Assembly (NCBI GenBank): GCA_014634225.1
Contig: BLFN01000956.1
Span: 406,376-423,875, forward strand
Length of the DNA: 17,500 nt
Direction: 5' to 3'
DNA from: Acropora yongei
Taxonomy: Eukaryota; Cnidaria; Anthozoa; Scleractinia; Acroporidae
Shown: positions 9,227-16,419 of the stretch, piece after piece
How the letters are laid out: each line of letters opens with the position of its first letter
How positions within the stretch are numbered: position 1 is the stretch's first letter
Program-made: the position numbers and the translations under genes
Notes under the pieces: model-generated
What the model was told of the DNA's origin: nothing
Database searches by the model: none
Seen by the model: only the letters and a program-made list of their open reading frames with translations

Positions 9227-9254
9227 ACTTACCTGACGCAGGAGGCACTGTGAT

Positions 9255-9297
<43 letters not shown>

Positions 9298-9310
9298 AGA
9301 TCTGGCTGAC
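9227..9310 (+). ncRNA. U1: U1 snRNA 5' half (nt 3 to ~85), 3' side of El-3
   Basis: Starts ACTTACCTGACGCAGGAGG and is almost identical to the U1 body at 16568-16730 up to CATTGCACTT, the U1A-binding loop of stem-loop II. It then diverges (GATCTGGCTGA still aligns weakly) and is lost by about 9310. The second half with the Sm site is absent; El-4 sequence takes over. It has no promoter of its own because El-3 separates it from the U1 promoter. Pseudogene. Confidence 0.88.
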
Positions 9311-9748
9311 TCTGTTACCTGTTTCATCTGATGTTCCTCTTAAGGAAGGAGAGATCGCAATGTCTACCGAGCCTTCAGAGGTTGGTGCCTCTTCATCCCG
9401 GTCTGTTCGTTCGTCTAATGTTCCTCATGTTACTCCTGTTCCTGATTACAGAAAGCTTGTCCGTTTTGTCCTTCCTAAAGTGAAACCTGGTTCTGATTCA
9501 TCCGCTGTTAAGAAGTTGTGCCTGTCCTTAGTCAAAGCCCATAAACTGAATGTATCCGAAGATGGATGTGCCTGTATTACTGCCCCTGTGTGTTCAAATT
9601 CCTGAGGATTGTTCCTGCTTGTTCCTGTCACTGAATTTTTTCAAGTTTTTTCAAGAAGGGTTCCGGTTCGATTCCCCAGCGAAGTTGACCAGCTCGTGCT
9701 CCCCCTTTTAGGCACTCTGACATTACAACCTGGCTGTAGTCTGTAGTC
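9311..9748 (+). mobile_element. El-4: remnant of a further non-LTR element
   Basis: Short remnant between the U1 5' half and the long spacer. It holds the start of an ORF1-like frame (9360-9605) and then jumps to a 3' UTR-like stretch GGTTCGATTCCCCAGCGAAG (9665-9684), matching the 3' UTR motif of El-3 and El-6. Most of the element is deleted. It occupies the position of the missing U1 3' half, so it may be a separate insertion into U1 stem-loop II, or a fragment brought in by a deletion. Its 3' boundary is unclear: repeat-unit spacer homology resumes at 9749. Confidence 0.55.
9360..9605 (+). pseudogene. ORF1 N-terminal fragment, El-4
   Basis: An 81-codon open frame from ATG at 9360 to TGA at 9603-9605. 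The N-terminus is Ser-rich and low complexity, followed by a more ordered KLVRFVLPKVKPGSDSS and LCLSLVKAHKLNVSEDG. I recognise no catalytic motif. Its place ahead of a LINE 3' UTR-like stretch and the SNAQ-like composition of LINE ORF1 N-termini make an ORF1 fragment the best guess. It does not align with the N-termini of El-5 or El-6 ORF1 by eye. Confidence 0.4.
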
Positions 9749-10216
9749 TGTTCTCCTCCCACCGATCATGTTAGCCAAGCAGGCAGGCCGTTTGTGTGTG
9801 GCCTACCGGCAATAACAATGTGCAATTTGAAGCTTGTGTGTCGGTCACGTTCGTTGCAGATGGGTTCTATTTTTATAGTTCTGTCTGTGTCCCTCCGTCT
9901 TGAAAGGAAGACGACATAAGGTGACATAAAAAAGATTAGGTTGGGACACTGTTTGTTGTGTGTGTGCGTGTGTGTCTGCCAATGCCATGGACACTTCATT
10001 GCATTGTTGTCTCTACTTAGAATGGCTTTTATTTGTCTTGTATGCGCTCCGCCTTCCATGTTGGCTGGAGAATTGTGTTTTTAATGTCACAAATGTCTAA
10101 AGTCAATGGAATTGAACAGCATGCGCAGTTATCACGCTAGCGCGCGCTCCATTGCAAATGACTCCAAAAAGTAGATTTGAATTGAGAAACAACTTGTGCT
10201 TGGTTGTTTGCTCGAT

Positions 10217-10247
10217 TGCTTGCTTCCTTGCTTGCTTGCTTGCTTGC
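10217..10247 (+). repeat. (TTGC)n microsatellite
   Basis: Imperfect run of TTGC units, GCTTGCTTCCTTGCTTGCTT and onward. The paralogous spacer at the window end has only about two units, so the run expanded or contracted after the repeat units diverged. Confidence 0.8.
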
Positions 10248-10451
10248 ACACTGGTTAAGCAACCTCTGTCTGAAAAAAATGGTGTAGAAGTAAAACAAGT
10301 TAATTCAGTGACTTGCTGTTGTGTAATAGTTACATCTCAGGTGATGCCAAGGGACAAAACAGCTTTCCCTGTGGTATGGTCGTAGACAAGGAAATCATTG
10401 CGAAAATTTGCTCTCTTATGAGCGGAATTCAAAGAGAGGGTTACTTGTCTA

Positions 10452-10471
10452 GTTGGTTGGTTGGTTGGTTG
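10452..10471 (+). repeat. (GGTT)n microsatellite
   Basis: Five consecutive GTTG units in the U1-U2 spacer, about 175 bp before U2. The paralogous spacer is cut off by the window end, so conservation cannot be judged. Confidence 0.8.
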
Positions 10472-10581
10472 CTGTCATGCAACACAGAGAGCAGTGATCA
10501 CTGCCGTTAGAAGGGAAGGCTTGCTGTTTTGCTGTTGCACGTGCACGCTGGCATTCTGGGCAAGGCAGTCGGGTATGCAAT

Positions 10582-10591
10582 AGCACCACCA
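10582..10591 (+). promoter_or_regulatory. Candidate PSE of U2
   Basis: AGCACCACCA lies 64 to 55 bp before U2 nucleotide 1 at 10646. Near-identical decamers occupy the same distance upstream of the two U1 starts (5771-5780 and 12260-12269), while the rest of the U1 and U2 upstream regions differ. This is the pattern expected of a shared SNAPc site. Confidence 0.5.
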
Positions 10592-10645
10592 TATCTTCTG
10601 TGCAGGAACCGTGCTGCACTCTGGCTGGCGTGGGCCATTTTGGCC

Positions 10646-10659
10646 ATCGCTTCTCGGCC
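10646..10659 (+). ncRNA. U2: U2 snRNA 5' tip (nt 1-14), 5' side of El-5
   Basis: ATCGCTTCTCGGCC is the invariant start of U2 (the next bases should be TTTTGGCTAAG). Sequence then switches to GATAGTTAAC, the 5' end of El-5. U2 resumes at nt 38 at 11977, so nt 15-37 are missing around this insertion. Confidence 0.8.
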
Positions 10660-10699
10660 GATAGTTAACATTTCGTTTGTTTTCTTGTAGTTTGTCAGA

Positions 10700-11857
10700 A
10701 TGCCAACCTACCATTATCCATGCAGCCTTGTGGCCCAGTTTTCAGAAGACGTGTAGAAGAACGCAGGCGTCGCTGATGTCTTACCACTTCTCATGAAATG
10801 CCTTGATCCGGATAAGATCCTGTGAGCGCAGTTTCTAAGAGCTGGAAGAGTGCGGCTGACCTTTGACGATCCTGAGACTTGTGCTGCTCTTCTAAAGAAT
10901 GGTCTTGGCGATGTCGCGGTTCAGCTTTTTAATGCAAGAGTTCGTTTAGTCCACCTACGAGATCTACCTGTTGAAGTTGATCACAATGCTGTTTCTACTT
11001 TTTCCTCAACCTACGGTGAAGTCCTGTCCATTGATCATTGTGACTTTGAAGACTACCTGTCTGTGCGCAATGGTAACCGGATAATCAAGATAATTTTGAC
11101 TCAAGACACCCCCTACTTTATTGCAATCGAAAGTTGCAATTGTCGGGTCTGGTATCATCGTCAACCGTCTCAGTGTTCAATATTTTGTGAATTTGGTCAC
11201 CGTGCCCAGGCCTGCCCGCTCTGTGGTTACTGCCGGCGTGGTCGTCAACCCGGCCAGGCAGGTCTGGGGCTCTCCTCCTTCTGCTGATGTTTTTACCAAT
11301 GTTTCTATTGATTTGGATGATTCAAGTATTTCTGATTCTGCTATAGTTATTGAAGATGATCGTGTTCCTGAGGATAATTCGCCAGTTCCTGAACTTTCTG
11401 CTAATTTGCCTGTTGATCCTGTCAAAGTTATGCAACCTGCCGATCCCGGTTTAGGTAAATCACCTGATACTGTTGCTGTTAAAGTTTCGAACAATCCGCC
11501 TGCTAATAATGATGTGTCAAAGTCTCAATCTTCTCGTTCCTTTGTTACTGCAAAAGTATTTTGTACTCGTCTATCCAAGAACTTTGTTCCTCTTCCATTT
11601 CCGAACTTTAATGTTACTGACAAAGAATGGGACTCTAAAGCTAAGGCTCACTTAAGGCTGTGTTTACTGGTAAAGTCACCAACATAACTAATAGTGACCT
11701 TCGAAAATGGTCAGAGAACGATTTACGGGAAGTTTCAAATCTTTTTTGTGAAATGCTGTCAGTTTGGGATTATTTGGTGGACTTTGTTTTTGGTTTAGTT
11801 AAGTCTTACTGGAACAATGTGAAAAAAACTAAAGGAGCATCACCTAGTACATCTTGA
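10700..11857 (+). pseudogene. ORF1, El-5 (RRM-like region, zinc knuckles)
   Basis: ATG at 10700 opens a frame with two in-frame stops (after FSEDV and after PDKIL) that continues into VRLTFDDPETCAALL. RVRLVHLRDLPVEVDHNAV and SSTYGEVLSI look like an RRM fold. A zinc knuckle follows at about 11172-11230 (CSIFCEFGHRAQACPLCGYC). The frame then shifts near 11235 into a long acidic, Ser-rich tail (SIDLDDSSISDSAIVIEDD) up to LSKNFVPLPFPNF. A final shift near 11655 gives TGKVTNITNSDLRKWSENDL and the stop at 11855-11857. ORF1 here has its full C-terminus and is followed directly by 3' UTR. Confidence 0.8.
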
Positions 11858-11929
11858 GTGAATTTTTTGGAAAACTTTTTTTAGGCTTAATTCTTTTTCG
11901 TTTAATATAATGATATTTTCTGTATATAT

Positions 11930-11943
11930 GTATCTAATGATAC
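11930..11943 (+). other. 3'-terminal hairpin of El-5
   Basis: GTATCTAATGATAC: five pairs and a four-base loop, 33 nt before the U2 junction. The El-2 counterpart is GTGCCATTTGGCAC. Two of the five pairs differ and both keep pairing (G-C to A-T and C-G to T-A). This supports a selected RNA structure at the element 3' end. Confidence 0.65.
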
Positions 11944-11976
11944 TTTTGAGAATAAAGTTTCAAAAGACAAAAAGAA

Positions 11977-12122
11977 ATCTGTTCTTACCAACTTAATATC
12001 TGATACGCTGCTCATTGAACAGCTCATATATTAAACTGATTTTTGGAACCGGGCTGTGGAAAAGAGGCTCGTTCCAGCCATGGGTTGCCTCGGTATAGTA
12101 CTACATACGAACGTGGCCCACT
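11977..12122 (+). ncRNA. U2: U2 snRNA, nucleotides 38 to ~188 (3' side of El-5)
   Basis: ATCTGTTCTTACC, CTTAATATCTGATACG, stem-loop IIb GCTGCTC-ATT-GAACAGC (one pair broken), an intact Sm site ATTTTTGGA, then GGTTGCCTCGGTATAGTAC near the 3' stem. It is about 5 nt shorter than the copy at 5491-5641 because of a small deletion in the stem III region. Stem IIa is damaged. It lacks its own promoter and 5' end because El-5 is in between. Pseudogene. Confidence 0.9.
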
Positions 12123-12322
12123 TCCCTCTGCGGAAGAAACAATCAATTGAAAAGAGCTTGACCGTTATCCTTACTAACCGGGTGGCTTGTTGTTGTTTCG
12201 ACACACAGACACGGCCAGCTGTGAGTTGAGCAGGTGACGGACGGACGGACGGACAAGAAAGCATCACAAGGGATCAACGCGCAAGCTACGTAATGCGGTG
12301 TCAGGCTGCGTCAGAAAAGTTC
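12123..12322 (+). other. U2-to-U1 short spacer with U1 promoter region (second unit)
   Basis: A 200-bp spacer paralogous to 5642-5833. It carries the same candidate U2 3' box (CAATTGAAAAGAGCTT near 12143), a small GACG run (12236-12254, longer than in the other copy), and the conserved 60 bp before U1 with GTCAGGCTGCGTCAGAAAAG next to the start. Confidence 0.75.
12260..12269 (+). promoter_or_regulatory. Candidate PSE of U1 (upstream of El-6)
   Basis: AGCATCACAA at 63 to 54 bp before U1 nt 1 at 12323. One C-to-T change from the motif at 5771-5780. Same reasoning as for that site. Confidence 0.45.
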
Positions 12323-12338
12323 ATACTTACCTGACGCG
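12323..12338 (+). ncRNA. U1: U1 snRNA 5' tip (nt 1-~16), 5' side of El-6
   Basis: ATACTTACCTGACGCG, the U1 5' end, directly after its promoter region. Bases from nt 3 recur at 16568 beyond El-6 as ACTTACCTGAAGC, a target-site duplication of about 13 nt with one difference (C against A). Confidence 0.87.
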
Positions 12339-12534
12339 GGTTAAGCCCATGGCGAGTGCCTTGTTTGCTTGGCGTGTTTTGGGGTCAAGTATATTTGTGA
12401 TAATTAGAGACGTTTATTTGGATTATGGTATCCAACTGGACAAGCCTTTTTTGGATCTGTTGTAAGATTTTGTGCTTTTTCTTGTCTCTTTTGGTCACCC
12501 ATGCGGTTTAACTTTTCCGTAGTTTTATCCGGTT

Positions 12535-12590
12535 GGTGACCCTCCCAGGGCCTTATTCTGGACTTCTTGTCCTAACCCGGGGTAAGCCCT
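12535..12590 (+). other. Conserved structured 5' UTR element of El-6
   Basis: GGTGACCCTCCCAGGG, then hairpin GGACTTCTTGTCC (12560-12572), then TAACCCGGGGTAAGCCC. Homologous to 5983-6034 in El-3, with a compensatory change in the hairpin stem. It lies between the U1 junction and the monomer array. Confidence 0.6.
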
Positions 12591-12667
12591 CTTCTCTGTT
12601 CCTGTTGGACGTTTTTTCCCTTCAAGTCCAGACTCTTTTAGTTCCCATTTTTTCTAGCCTTAAATTA

Positions 12668-13290
12668 TTGTAAGCGGTAGCCCCACGAAGGGTAGGAGGC
12701 AATACCGGCACTTCTACTTTCTATTTTCTATTTTTGTAGTTCTTAAATGGTAACCCCACAGAGGTGTAGGTGGGAATCCCGGCTTTTCTATTTATTCTGT
12801 ATTTTGTATTTCTGTATTTCTTTAAGCCGTAGCCCCACAAAGTGTAGGTGGGAACCCTGGCATCCTTATTTATATTTTTTGTAGTGTTTAAGCGGTAGCC
12901 CCACAGAAGTGTAGATGGGAATCCCGGCATTTCTATTTATCTTGTATTTTTGTAGTTTTCTAAGCGGTAGCCCCACAAAGTGAAGGTGGGAACCCCGGCA
13001 TCCTTATTTATATTTTTTGTAGTGTTTAAGCAGCAGCCCCACAGAAATGTAGGTGGGAATCCCGTCATTTCTATTTATCTTTTATTTTTGGCATCCTTAT
13101 CTGTTTTCAAAGTGGTAGCCCCACAAAGTGTAGGTGGGAACACAGTCATCTTTATTTATCTTATTTTAATGTAGTTTTTAAACGGTAGCCCCACAAAGTG
13201 AAGGTGGGAATCCTGACACCTTCATTTACTTTGTACTTTTGTATCTCTTAAGCCGTAGCCCCACAAAGTGTAGGTGGGAATAACAGCTCC
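12668..13290 (+). repeat. 5' UTR tandem array of ~70-bp monomers (El-6)
   Basis: Nine head-to-tail units with the same core as the El-1 array (GTAGCCCCACAAAGTGTAGG then TGGGAA). The first two units are more divergent. The last three or four correspond unit by unit to those of El-1, while the middle differs in number, as expected if units are gained and lost by recombination or template switching. Confidence 0.85.
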
Positions 13291-13375
13291 TTTACTCATC
13301 TTGTACTCTTTTCTAGATATTTGCTTGTTATTACTACTCTTTATTTACTTCTAGTTTATTATTTATTCCTTTGCT

Positions 13376-14523
13376 ATGAAACAGCCACGTACTCTTAATA
13401 ATCATGTTGGCCGTAAATTATTGGACAAATGTCAAGTTGAAATTATGAATGAAGTTACCCGGAAGCTTAATTCTGTTATTGCTGTTCAAGTTCTCTATGA
13501 GATTTTGAGAGTTACGTTTAAAACTGACGAAGCTTTTCGTGCGGCCAAACAACATAAAGATATATATCTTCTTTTTTCATTTGACTGTAGTATCTTAGGC
13601 GGTGGCCCATCTGCCACTCCTGTTCACATCTTTGACTTTCCTTACGAGGAAGATGATACCCCTATTAAGCTTGCTCTTAGTTCTCATGGTGCAGTTAAAA
13701 ATATCATTAAACAGAACTATCATGGTTCTTCTGTTTTTACTGCCACGCATGTTGCTTTCATGGATATTATTGAGTCTAAGTTTTTAGTTATTGGCAGCTA
13801 TTGCTGTCGTTCTTGGTACAGTGGGCAACCTCTAGTATACAACATTTGTAAAAATGAGGGTCATATGTCTGCCAATTGCCCAGATAAAGGTAAATGTCGC
13901 CGTTGTGGCTCTTCCGGTCATGGGACTCTCTTACTTCTACTGTCTCTCCTGCTGCTTCATCCTCCGACTTTAATCTTGAATTTCCACCCCCTGCCCCTGT
14001 GGCGATTGTTTCTGATCCCCCTCCTCCTTCTAATGCTAATGCTGACGTCACTGAACATCTTGCTGATGCTGACCAGGACACTATGGCTGACGTTAGTTTA
14101 TCTCATGTTGATGATCCTTCTGCCGGCTCTTGTGAGTCTGAGTCGGATACTAGTGATAAAGACTCCATTGTTGAAGATAATAATACTTCTGTAGTTGTTT
14201 GCTCCTGTTGAGCACCTCTCTGATTCAGATGTCTCTAATGAGGAGGATTTCTCCTCCTCTCGTAAGCGTAATCGTAGTTCGGATATTGAAGATTTTACTT
14301 TGTCTCGTCTAAGATTGGACGTGTTGAATGTAATGATTCTGCAGCAGAGACTGCTGTAGATCCTGAATCTCCTCTTGAGGATTCAAATTCTGTTGTTTCT
14401 CCCTCTGTGGAGCCTACTGAGATGCCTGATTCCGATCTGGCATGTGTTTCTCTTGATGCTGTCTCTGTTACCTCTCTTTTGGAGGATGCACAGAGACCAG
14501 AAGTGTCTCCTTCTGTTTTGTAG
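13376..14523 (+). pseudogene. ORF1, El-6 (start intact, later frameshifts)
   Basis: ATG at 13376 (MKQPRTLNNHVGRK) begins about 180 intact codons: VTRKLNSVIAVQVLYEILRV, an RRM-like part with GGGPSATPVHIFDFPYEEDD and LALSSHGAVKNIIKQ, and knuckles YNICKNEGHMSANC (first Cys now Tyr) and CRRCGSSGH. A deletion of about 24 bp relative to El-1 cuts the second knuckle near 13922 and shifts the frame. The acidic tail (SDTSDKDSIVEDN and SDSDVSNEEDF) continues in other frames, with further shifts near 14200 and 14300, to TAG at 14521-14523. The long frame 13376-14194 is therefore chimeric: its last ~90 codons are out of frame. Confidence 0.82.
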
Positions 14524-14548
14524 CTTTTTTTTTCTTTACTTCTCTATA

Positions 14549-16419
14549 ATGGCTCGTTTTTTTTACTCTAAAAGTTAATGGTCTTCGAGACCCTAACAAA
14601 TGTATGTCCTTCTTCAGTGGTTGACTCGTGTCTCCGCTGATTTTATTTGCCTTCAGGAGACGCATGTCACTTCTGAATCTGAATGTTTTTCCTGGTTTTC
14701 CTCTCTGGGTTCTTCCCATTCTTGTGGCACTGTTCTTTTATTTTATCATTCTTATTGTTTGTGCCCTTCTTTCACGGATTCTGCGGGTGGCATTGTGTGT
14801 AGTTTCTTTGATTTTGACGGTTTTTGTTTTAACGTTATTTCTCTTTACGCACCTAATCGTGATCCTGGCTGCTCTGACTTTTTTCATATTGTTTCTGATC
14901 AGGTGGACCCGTCTGTTCCAACAGTCATCTGCGGGGACTTTCATGCAGTTTTTGATCGGTCTTTGGACCATTGGGGCTCTGACCCCTGTTTATGTCATAA
15001 TTCATCTGTCTCATTGCTTGCTCTTTTTTTAGGATTGTTGTATTGTTGATGTTTGGCGATATTTGAACCCTAGTGTGCCAGTCTTCACATGGTTTAAGCC
15101 TGATGTTACTCTTTCCCCTAGGATTGACCATATATTGGTTGTCCCTTCCCTTGGTTATATCATATTTCTTCTTGTTCCATTTTGCCTTGTCCTTATTTAG
15201 ATTACTAAGGTGTGCTGTGTGTGTGCTATCCCTATGCCTTTGCCTCGTGCTCCGGGATCGTGGAAATTAAACGTTTCTATACTTGAGGAACCTGATTTTA
15301 TTGAGCTTATCAAACATTTTTTACAGTCATGGAGGTTGAGTAAACCTTTTTCTAATCTCCAGACTTGGTGGCAGACAGGCAAGTCCCATATCCACGGCAT
15401 TTGCCTTCGTTATTGTTCACGTTGTTCAATGTTACGGAAGACTTCCTCTTCTTTGCTTGATTCCCCTGCTTGTCATCAAAAATCCCGTGTGGATGCGGGT
15501 ATCGTCTCCTTGCTTGATGTGTAAGAGAAAGTACTTTTCCACTAAAATTAAAATCTTGGGTGTCTTTTTTGGTGAAAGACATTTGTCTGACGATAATTGG
15601 CATCCTCGCCTTGATGTAGTCTCTCGTTGCCTGAATTCTTGGCATTCTTGTGTCCTTTCTTTCGCGGGTAGAGCCTTGGTCGTTAATGCCCTTGAGTTCT
15701 CCCGCGTCTGGTATATTACATCTTTGATTCATATGCCGGAGTGGGTCCGCACCGAAGTCAGACGCACTGTTTTTAGTTTTATATGGGCCGGCAAGCAAGA
15801 GTTGGTCGCGCGTCGCGTTATGTATCATCCTAAGTGTCGAGGTGGTTTTTCTGTCATTTCAGTGGATCTTAAAATAGCGGCACTTTTAATTCAGTGGGTA
15901 AGACGACTCTCTGTCTGCCCCAACGGATGGGTTTCTCTCTTGAAATATTGGCTCCTTGACCGGCAAGGTGTTTCGCCTAATGATTTTTATGCTAACCCAT
16001 CTATTTTTTCTTTTCCTCGTTTTCCACCTTCTTATACTGTCTCCTCTGTCTCGTGCAAGTCTACCTATCAAGCTTTATTTTCACTTCACCCAGCGGTACC
16101 GCACTGTGTTTGTAAGTTCCATCCCTCGTTTGGTGCCCTTGATTGGCCCACTAAATGACGCTCGCTCTTTTTTCTCCCTCAGGATCATCAAGTATGTGAC
16201 CTTAACTGGAAGATCGCTCATGGAGTACTAGAAACTGCAGAGAGTCTTTCTTCATTTGGATTGTCTGTTCCTCTAGCCTGTTTTTGTGGATATCAAACTG
16301 AATCTCTCAAACATCTCTTTTTCTCGTGTCCTTTGGTTCCGAGTGGGTATGCTTGGGTCCAAACTTGTCCGATTCCTCTTTCATATGCACTGTTTAGCCT
16401 CCCGTTTTTTATTATCTAA
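14549..16419 (+). pseudogene. ORF2, El-6: endonuclease joined to C-terminal domain, RT missing
   Basis: ATG at 14549 is followed by an 8-T run that leaves the start one base out of frame, as in El-1. APE motifs: ICLQETH (Glu kept), SLYAPNRDPG, VICGDFHAV and PRIDHIL; the SDH motif is lost. A frameshift near 15028 and the same LLDV*EKVL stop as El-1 (TAA near 15521) follow. At about 15536 the sequence jumps to TKIKILGVFFGERHL, beyond the RT palm. The C-terminus includes AGRALVVNALEFSRVWYITS and FIWAGKQELVARRV, a frameshift near 16150, then CFCGYQTESLKHLFFSCP, an intact C-terminal zinc knuckle, and a stop at 16417-16419. Compared with El-3 the last ~110 residues are also missing. Confidence 0.87.

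Larger units (their letters stand above)
9749..10645 (+). other. Long U1-to-U2 spacer of the snRNA repeat unit
   Basis: About 900 bp of non-coding sequence ending at the U2 start. Its first 532 bp (9749-10280) align with 17004-17500 at the window end with scattered substitutions and small indels, proving a tandem repeat unit. It includes short TTGC and GGTT microsatellites and, near its end, the U2 promoter. TTGCAAAT in both copies (10154-10161) resembles the octamer of snRNA distal elements but lies far from U2. No convincing ORF on either strand. Confidence 0.75.
10660..11976 (+). mobile_element. El-5: U2-inserted element with ORF1 only
   Basis: A 1.3-kb element in U2, sense orientation, with U2 nt 14 on its left and U2 nt 38 on its right. 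It has a 40-bp leader, a complete-length ORF1 region and a short AT-rich 3' UTR, with no endonuclease or RT sequence. The last 30 bases (GAATAAAGTTTCAAAAGAC and A-rich end) match the end of El-2 (GAATAACATTTCAAGAAC), so it uses the same 3' terminus. It could be an internally deleted LINE or a non-autonomous ORF1-only element like mammalian HAL1 (known precedent). Defects in ORF1 show it is old. Confidence 0.85.

Noticed and set aside
9227..9310. SINE with U1-derived head (SINEU-like).
   Set aside because: The U1 pieces stand in register with U1 promoters and spacers of a tandem unit and on both sides of inserts, so they are interrupted genes and not SINE heads.
9711..9722. AGGCACTCTGA resembles U1 AGGCACTGTGA and might be a U1 relic at the El-4 3' end.
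   Set aside because: Only about 11 bases, with no similarity on either side and not at a known junction point.
10154..10161. TTGCAAAT as the octamer of a U2 distal element (also near 17403).
   Set aside because: About 490 bp before U2, farther than the usual ~200-250 bp, and one base off the octamer; conservation with its surroundings adds little.
11951..11956. AATAAA as poly(A) signal of El-5.
   Set aside because: It belongs to the conserved 3' end shared with El-2, where it reads GAATAACA; poly(A) use is unsupported.
13376..14194. 272-codon open frame as one intact protein.
   Set aside because: After about codon 183 it leaves the ORF1 frame through a small deletion; the Leu/Pro-rich tail is an out-of-frame reading of the acidic ORF1 tail.
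15352..15828. Reverse-strand 158-codon frame.
   Set aside because: Antisense to El-6 ORF2, whose conserved motifs are on the + strand.
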